Assembly: GCA_015655565.1 (NCBI GenBank)
Contig: JAATEU010000585.1
Coordinates: forward strand, 1 to 7,724
Direction: 5' to 3'
DNA length: 7,724 bases
Source: Clostridiales bacterium
Lineage (GTDB): Bacteria > Bacillota > Clostridia > Lachnospirales > Lachnospiraceae
Both the position numbers and the translations under genes were made by a program. A model generated the notes under the pieces. It saw only the letters and a program-made list of their open reading frames with translations. It was not told where the DNA came from and made no database searches. Below, one piece after another: positions 4,922 to 7,724 of this stretch; the first letter of the stretch is position 1, and each line of letters opens with the position of its first letter.

Positions 4922-6322
4922 TTAAGGATTCATCCTTGCTAAAATGCTTCTGGCAACACTGAGGCCGTTGGCTGAGGCCTGTTGAAGGCCTCTGGTTACG
5001 GAAGCTCCGTCACCGATTGCTCTAAGTCCGTTAACGCTGGTTTCAAAGTCTTTATCCACCACTACTTTATTGGAATAAAATTTAACTTCAACACCATAGA
5101 GCAGAGTTTCATCACTTGCAATACCCGGGGTTACTTTATCAAGTGCAAGGAGCATTTCTCTGATGTCCACCATAATTCTATGGGGGAACACCAAAGACAA
5201 ATCACCGGGAACCGCATCTTTTAAGGTGGGTATCAGGTTATTTCTGCAAAGTCTTTCCTCCGTTGTTCTTCTTCCTCTTTGAAAATCACCGAAGGTCTGG
5301 ACCAGGATTTTACCGTCACAAAGCATATTGCTTAATTGCGCAATGTATTTACCGTAATCGATTGGTGTTTTAAAAGGCTTTGTGAAGTTCTTGGAAACCA
5401 GGATTGCAAAATTCGTATTGTCTGTTTTGTATTCCTTTGATTTATATGCATGACCGTTTACAACAGCAAGGCCATTTTCGTAATATTCCGTGGCTACTTC
5501 ACCGGAGGGATTGGAACAGAAAGTACGTACCTTATCGTCAAAGGTCGGGGTATAATAGACAAGTTTTGCTTCGTAAAGGTTTTTATTTAAGAATTCCATA
5601 ACCTCATCACGAACCTCTACACGTACACCGATATCAACAGTACCTACTCTAGTTTCGATGTCATGTGCATTACAGATGCGGCTGAACCAGTCGGAACCTT
5701 CACGGCCGATGGCGGCTACGATTTCCTCCGCGTAGTAAGTAGTTCCGTCTCCAATTATAATACCTTTAGCCTGCTCATCCTCTATGATAATATCCTGGAC
5801 CATTGTATTAAAAAGCATCTCAATACCGGAAGCCAGCAGATGTTCCTGTAAACGGGTGTATATTTTATAGCCTTCCTCCGTACCCAGGTGCCTGATGGGA
5901 CATTCGATTAATTTTAGATTGGCGTTGATTGCACGTCTTCTGATTTCACGGATTTCATTATCTTTATCTATTCCATATACATTGGTATCTGCACCGAATT
6001 TCAAATAAATATTATCGGATTCCTTTAATAATTCAATCGTTTTTTCATAACCTAAAATATCGGGAAGATTACCCCCAACATCAGGGGATAAGGAGAGTTT
6101 ACCGTCTGAAAATGCTCCCGCACCGGCAAAACCTGTTGTTATTGAGCAGGGCTTGCAGCCGACACATTGTTTTGTCGTTCTCTTGGGACACATTCTTTTT
6201 TCGATAGGCCTTCCCTTTTCAACCATTAATATTTTTAAATTTTTATATTTATTTATTAACTCATAAGCACAAAAAATACCGGATGGACCGGCGCCTATGA
6301 TTATAACATCATATTTTTGCAT
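4922..6322 (-). CDS. FAD-dependent dehydrogenase/oxidoreductase, COG2509 type, with Cys cluster
   Basis: The 466-residue flavoprotein begins with a dinucleotide-binding fold: 'YDVIIIGAGPSG' (4-15) and, at the end of the second strand, E35 ('ILMVEKG') for the FAD ribose. A cysteine group C45-x7-C53-x2-C56-x2-C59 follows, then 'GFAGAGAFSDGKL' (64-76). Near the C-terminus 'AIGDGASVTRGLQQAS' (435-450) is the second FAD contact and the family signature. These features match the widespread, biochemically poorly defined COG2509 family; the substrate is unknown. The four cysteines may hold a metal or Fe-S centre, which is inference. I chose the ATG at 6322: AAGGAG (minus, 6336-6331) lies 8 bases before it, while the in-frame GTG at 6331 overlaps that ribosome site. 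It is a single gene on the minus strand between rpsO and pnp, with its own promoter and a shared terminator. Confidence 0.88.
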   Translation of the reverse strand: MQKYDVIIIGAGPSGIFCAYELINKYKNLKILMVEKGRPIEKRMCPKRTTKQCVGCKPCSITTGFAGAGAFSDGKLSLSPDVGGNLPDILGYEKTIELLKESDNIYLKFGADTNVYGIDKDNEIREIRRRAINANLKLIECPIRHLGTEEGYKIYTRLQEHLLASGIEMLFNTMVQDIIIEDEQAKGIIIGDGTTYYAEEIVAAIGREGSDWFSRICNAHDIETRVGTVDIGVRVEVRDEVMEFLNKNLYEAKLVYYTPTFDDKVRTFCSNPSGEVATEYYENGLAVVNGHAYKSKEYKTDNTNFAILVSKNFTKPFKTPIDYGKYIAQLSNMLCDGKILVQTFGDFQRGRRTTEERLCRNNLIPTLKDAVPGDLSLVFPHRIMVDIREMLLALDKVTPGIASDETLLYGVEVKFYSNKVVVDKDFETSVNGLRAIGDGASVTRGLQQASANGLSVARSILARMNP

Positions 6323-6370
6323 GTAATACACTCCTTGTATGTGATTTTAAGCATTAACGCACCAATGTTT

Positions 6371-6399
6371 ATTTTAACATAAATTTTTTAAGCGTGCAA
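6371..6399 (-). promoter_or_regulatory. Probable sigma-A promoter of the FAD-dehydrogenase gene
   Basis: On the minus strand TAAAAT (6376-6371) is preceded by TGT, giving an extended -10. At a 17-base spacing lies TTGCAC (6399-6394), which matches only the TTG of the -35. The transcript would start about 40 bases before the ATG at 6322. Confidence 0.5.
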
Positions 6400-6559
6400 A
6401 TAGTATTTGTTTTAGCAGTTGTTCTGGAAATTGTTTATTATGTAGTTGTTTATCGCCGTTCATAAGAGCCGGAAAAGGTTATTTTTAAACTTTTTAAGAG
6501 ATATCAGGAGTTCCGCATGGTAGAATATCCACAGTAAAACGTTCATTTAATATTTAAGG
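6400..6559. other. Intergenic DNA between the divergent FAD-dehydrogenase and pnp control regions
   Basis: No gene of ordinary size is present. Four TTGTT(T/C) words occur at 6407, 6419, 6431 and 6446 on the plus strand, spaced 12, 12 and 15 bases. A six-codon frame (MVEYPQ, 6517-6537) has AGGAG at 6506-6510 with 6-base spacing, but no convincing promoter before it. I cannot assign a role to either. Confidence 0.35.
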
Positions 6560-6620
6560 TATAAGGAATAATATAAACGGGTATAAACGTGTATAAATAG
6601 GTATAAACCGTATATAAAAA
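6560..6620 (+). repeat. Helically phased TATAA repeat array upstream of pnp
   Basis: Four successive 10-base units fall exactly in register at 6571, 6581, 6591 and 6601 (ATATAAACGG, GTATAAACGT, GTATAAATAG, GTATAAACCG), followed by a degenerate fifth, TATATAAAAA, at 6611. A further TATAAG core lies at 6560. The six TATAA cores start at 6560, 6572, 6582, 6592, 6602 and 6613, spacings of 12, 10, 10, 10 and 11. All cores therefore lie on about the same face of the helix. The array ends roughly 38 bases before the first pnp -10 element. It could be an operator array for a cooperatively binding protein or an intrinsically bent activator region. Confidence 0.65.
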
Positions 6621-6655
6621 GTTTGAGAAAAACTATAGTAATTTAATTACAAAAG

Positions 6656-6664
6656 TGCTATAAT
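6656..6664 (+). promoter_or_regulatory. pnp promoter P1 (extended -10)
   Basis: TGC-TATAAT spans 6656-6664, a perfect extended -10. The -35 region at normal spacing (6636-6641, TAGTAA) is poor, so activity probably relies on the extended -10 and perhaps on the phased repeats just upstream. The transcript would start near 6671. Confidence 0.7.
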
Positions 6665-6672
6665 ATATTAGT

Positions 6673-6691
6673 ACAGGGTCTTTTTCCCTGT
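6673..6691 (+). other. Hairpin at the predicted 5' end of the pnp transcript
   Basis: ACAGGG (6673-6678) and CCCTGT (6686-6691) form a six-base-pair stem with the loop TCTTTTT. It begins within a few bases of the predicted P1 start point. A hairpin at an mRNA's 5' end usually protects it from 5'-end-dependent decay; its DNA also forms part of the spacer of the second -10 element. Confidence 0.5.
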
Positions 6692-6697
6692 TATAAT
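6689..6697 (+). promoter_or_regulatory. Possible second pnp promoter P2 (extended -10)
   Basis: TGT-TATAAT spans 6689-6697, 33 bases after P1. No good -35 lies at 17 bases (6669-6674, TAGTAC). As an extended -10 it could start transcription near 6704, just before the large leader fold, so both promoters would include that fold. Confidence 0.45.
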
Positions 6698-6707
6698 CAT
6701 TGTATGT

Positions 6708-6825
6708 TGGAGATATTTCCCGAGACTTCTGAAAAGCTTATCGACAGACAATTATAACAATGCCGCAATTTCCTTAAGGATAAGCTACGGCATCGGTGAA
6801 TTTTTCAGTAGTTTCGGCATCTCCA
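6708..6825 (+). promoter_or_regulatory. Large structured 5' leader of pnp (candidate cis-regulatory RNA)
   Basis: Nested pairings are: P1 TGGAGAT (6708-6714) with ATCTCCA (6819-6825); P2 6720-6735 with 6802-6817, sixteen positions with one U-U mismatch and one G-U; and P3 GCTTATC (6736-6742) with GATAAGC (6779-6785), stacked directly on P2. In the P3 loop ATGCCG (6760-6765) is complementary to CGGCAT at 6788-6793 and to the overlapping copy at 6815-6820, allowing a pseudoknot or a switch. The fold ends 17 bases before the pnp ribosome site. PNPase controls its own mRNA through a leader stem in E. coli; a related autoregulatory role here is inferred. I do not recognise a named riboswitch. Confidence 0.6.
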
Positions 6826-6856
6826 GCAAAATTATTTTTTCAAAGGAGAGCAAAAT

Positions 6857-7724
6857 ATGTACAAAAGTTTTTCCATGGAACTTGCCGGCAGAACTCTTAC
6901 CGTTGAAGTCGGCAGAGTTGCGGCACAAGCCAATGGTGCAGCATTTATGCACTATGGTGATACAGTTGTATTATCAACTGCGACTGCATCCGATAAACCA
7001 AGAGAAGGAATTGATTTCTTTCCTCTCAGTGTTGAATATGAAGAAAAATTATATGCAGTCGGTAAAATACCGGGTGGATTTATTAAGAGAGAGGGTAAAG
7101 CATCTGAGAATGCCGTCCTTACCTCACGTGTTATTGACAGGCCAATGAGACCTTTATTCCCAAAGGATTATAGAAATGATGTAACGCTGAGTAATTTAGT
7201 TATGTGTGTGGATCAGGATTGTAGTCCTGAACTGACTGCAATGTTAGGTTCTGCAATTGCAACAGTAATTTCTGATATTCCTTTCGACGGTCCTACAGCT
7301 TCTACAATGGTTGGTATGGTGGACGGGGAATTCGTGTTTAATCCAACCAGTTCTCAAAGAGAAAATTCAACTTTAAGCTTAACGGTTGCTTCCACAAAAG
7401 AAAAGGTTATTATGATTGAAGCCGGTGCGGATGAATTGCCGGAAGATAAGATGATAGAAGCAATCTTTGCCGCTCATGATTTAAATAAAAAGGTGATTGA
7501 ATTTATTGATACAATCGTTGCGGAATGCGGAAAGCCAAAGCACGACTATGTAAAATGTGACACTCCGGCTGAATTATGGAAGGATATGGTTGCCTTTATC
7601 ACTCCTGAGGCCATGGAAGAAGCCGTGTTTACCGATGAAAAGCAGACAAGGGAATCGAATATCAGGGAAATCAAGGATAAATTAGCAGCCCGTTATGAAG
7701 AAACAAATCCGGATTGGATTCCAT
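6857..7724 (+). CDS. pnp: Polynucleotide phosphorylase, N-terminal 289 residues (3' end outside window)
   Basis: PNPase is a trimeric 3'-to-5' phosphorolytic exoribonuclease and RNA polymerase acting in mRNA decay and RNA quality control; full length is about 700 residues. The visible part starts 'MYKSFSMELAGRTLTVEVG', followed by the first RNase PH-like domain with 'FFPLSVEYEEKLYAVGK' (54-70), 'IPGGFIKREGKASE' (71-84) and 'RVIDRPMRPLFP' (91-102), all hallmark motifs. The region from about 230 on is the start of the all-helical linker domain. The catalytic second RNase PH domain and the KH and S1 domains lie beyond the window. The ATG has AAAGGAG (6842-6848) 8 bases upstream. The gene has its own promoter(s) and a long structured leader, in place of read-through from rpsO. 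Confidence 0.97.
   Translation, partial: MYKSFSMELAGRTLTVEVGRVAAQANGAAFMHYGDTVVLSTATASDKPREGIDFFPLSVEYEEKLYAVGKIPGGFIKREGKASENAVLTSRVIDRPMRPLFPKDYRNDVTLSNLVMCVDQDCSPELTAMLGSAIATVISDIPFDGPTASTMVGMVDGEFVFNPTSSQRENSTLSLTVASTKEKVIMIEAGADELPEDKMIEAIFAAHDLNKKVIEFIDTIVAECGKPKHDYVKCDTPAELWKDMVAFITPEAMEEAVFTDEKQTRESNIREIKDKLAARYEETNPDWIP

Noticed and set aside
4982..5851. Three plus-strand open frames opposite the FAD-dehydrogenase gene
   Set aside because: Antisense shadows of a continuous 466-residue family member.
6323..6331. GTG 6331 as the FAD-dehydrogenase start
   Set aside because: The GTG overlaps the AAGGAG ribosome site; ATG 6322 lies 8 bases after it.
6407..6451. Four TTGTT(T/C) words at 12-15 base spacing
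   Set aside because: Short, T-rich words are expected in this DNA; spacing is only partly regular and no palindrome supports an operator.
6754..6759. TATAAC as a third pnp -10 element
   Set aside because: No TGn extension and no -35 at normal spacing; it lies within the loop of the leader fold.
6882..7148. Plus-strand 88-codon frame near the start of pnp
   Set aside because: Out-of-frame shadow; the pnp frame from 6857 stays open to the window end and encodes conserved PNPase motifs.

Overview
The window looks like the chromosome of an AT-rich, endospore-forming Firmicute, most likely a Lachnospiraceae/Clostridium cluster XIVa-type clostridium. This rests on dipicolinate synthase genes, strong GGAGG ribosome sites, A/T-rich intergenic DNA, extended -10 promoters and rpsO/pnp proteins of clostridial type. 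The assignment is inference, not a database match. All main reading frames are intact, and I see no IS element, CRISPR array, tRNA or rRNA.

Layout. (1) 1-2640, plus strand: the 3' end of a sugar ABC-transporter operon. It holds the C-terminus of an extracellular solute-binding protein, then two inner-membrane permeases (LacF/UgpA-like and LacG/UgpE-like). No ATPase gene is present, which is usual for carbohydrate systems that share an MsmX-type ATPase. The gap between binding protein and first permease has two hairpins, and the second lies between the Shine-Dalgarno and the start codon. The operon ends at a strong hairpin near 2572-2614. (2) 4102-2638, minus strand: dpaA and dpaB (spoVFA/spoVFB), overlapping by 14 bases, encode the two subunits of dipicolinate synthase. 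It makes the spore-core Ca-DPA precursor in the mother cell. (3) 4403-4908, plus strand: rpsO (ribosomal protein S15) with a near-consensus promoter, a compact structured leader and a bidirectional terminator. (4) 6322-4922, minus strand: a COG2509-type FAD-dependent dehydrogenase with a four-cysteine cluster, inserted in opposite orientation between rpsO and pnp. (5) 6560-7724, plus strand: the pnp control region and the first 289 codons of polynucleotide phosphorylase, running off the window.

The genes fall into unrelated tasks: sugar uptake, spore dipicolinate, translation/RNA decay, and a redox flavoprotein. In Bacillus subtilis rpsO, pnpA and, a few genes on, spoVFA-spoVFB lie together on one strand, so this window resembles a rearranged form of that old neighbourhood.

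The part least explained by known annotation is the DNA before pnp. It has an array of TATAA cores spaced about one helical turn apart, two extended -10 elements, and then a roughly 118-base leader that can fold into a long stem with nested and alternative pairings just before the pnp ribosome site. This is the best candidate here for an undescribed regulatory element.
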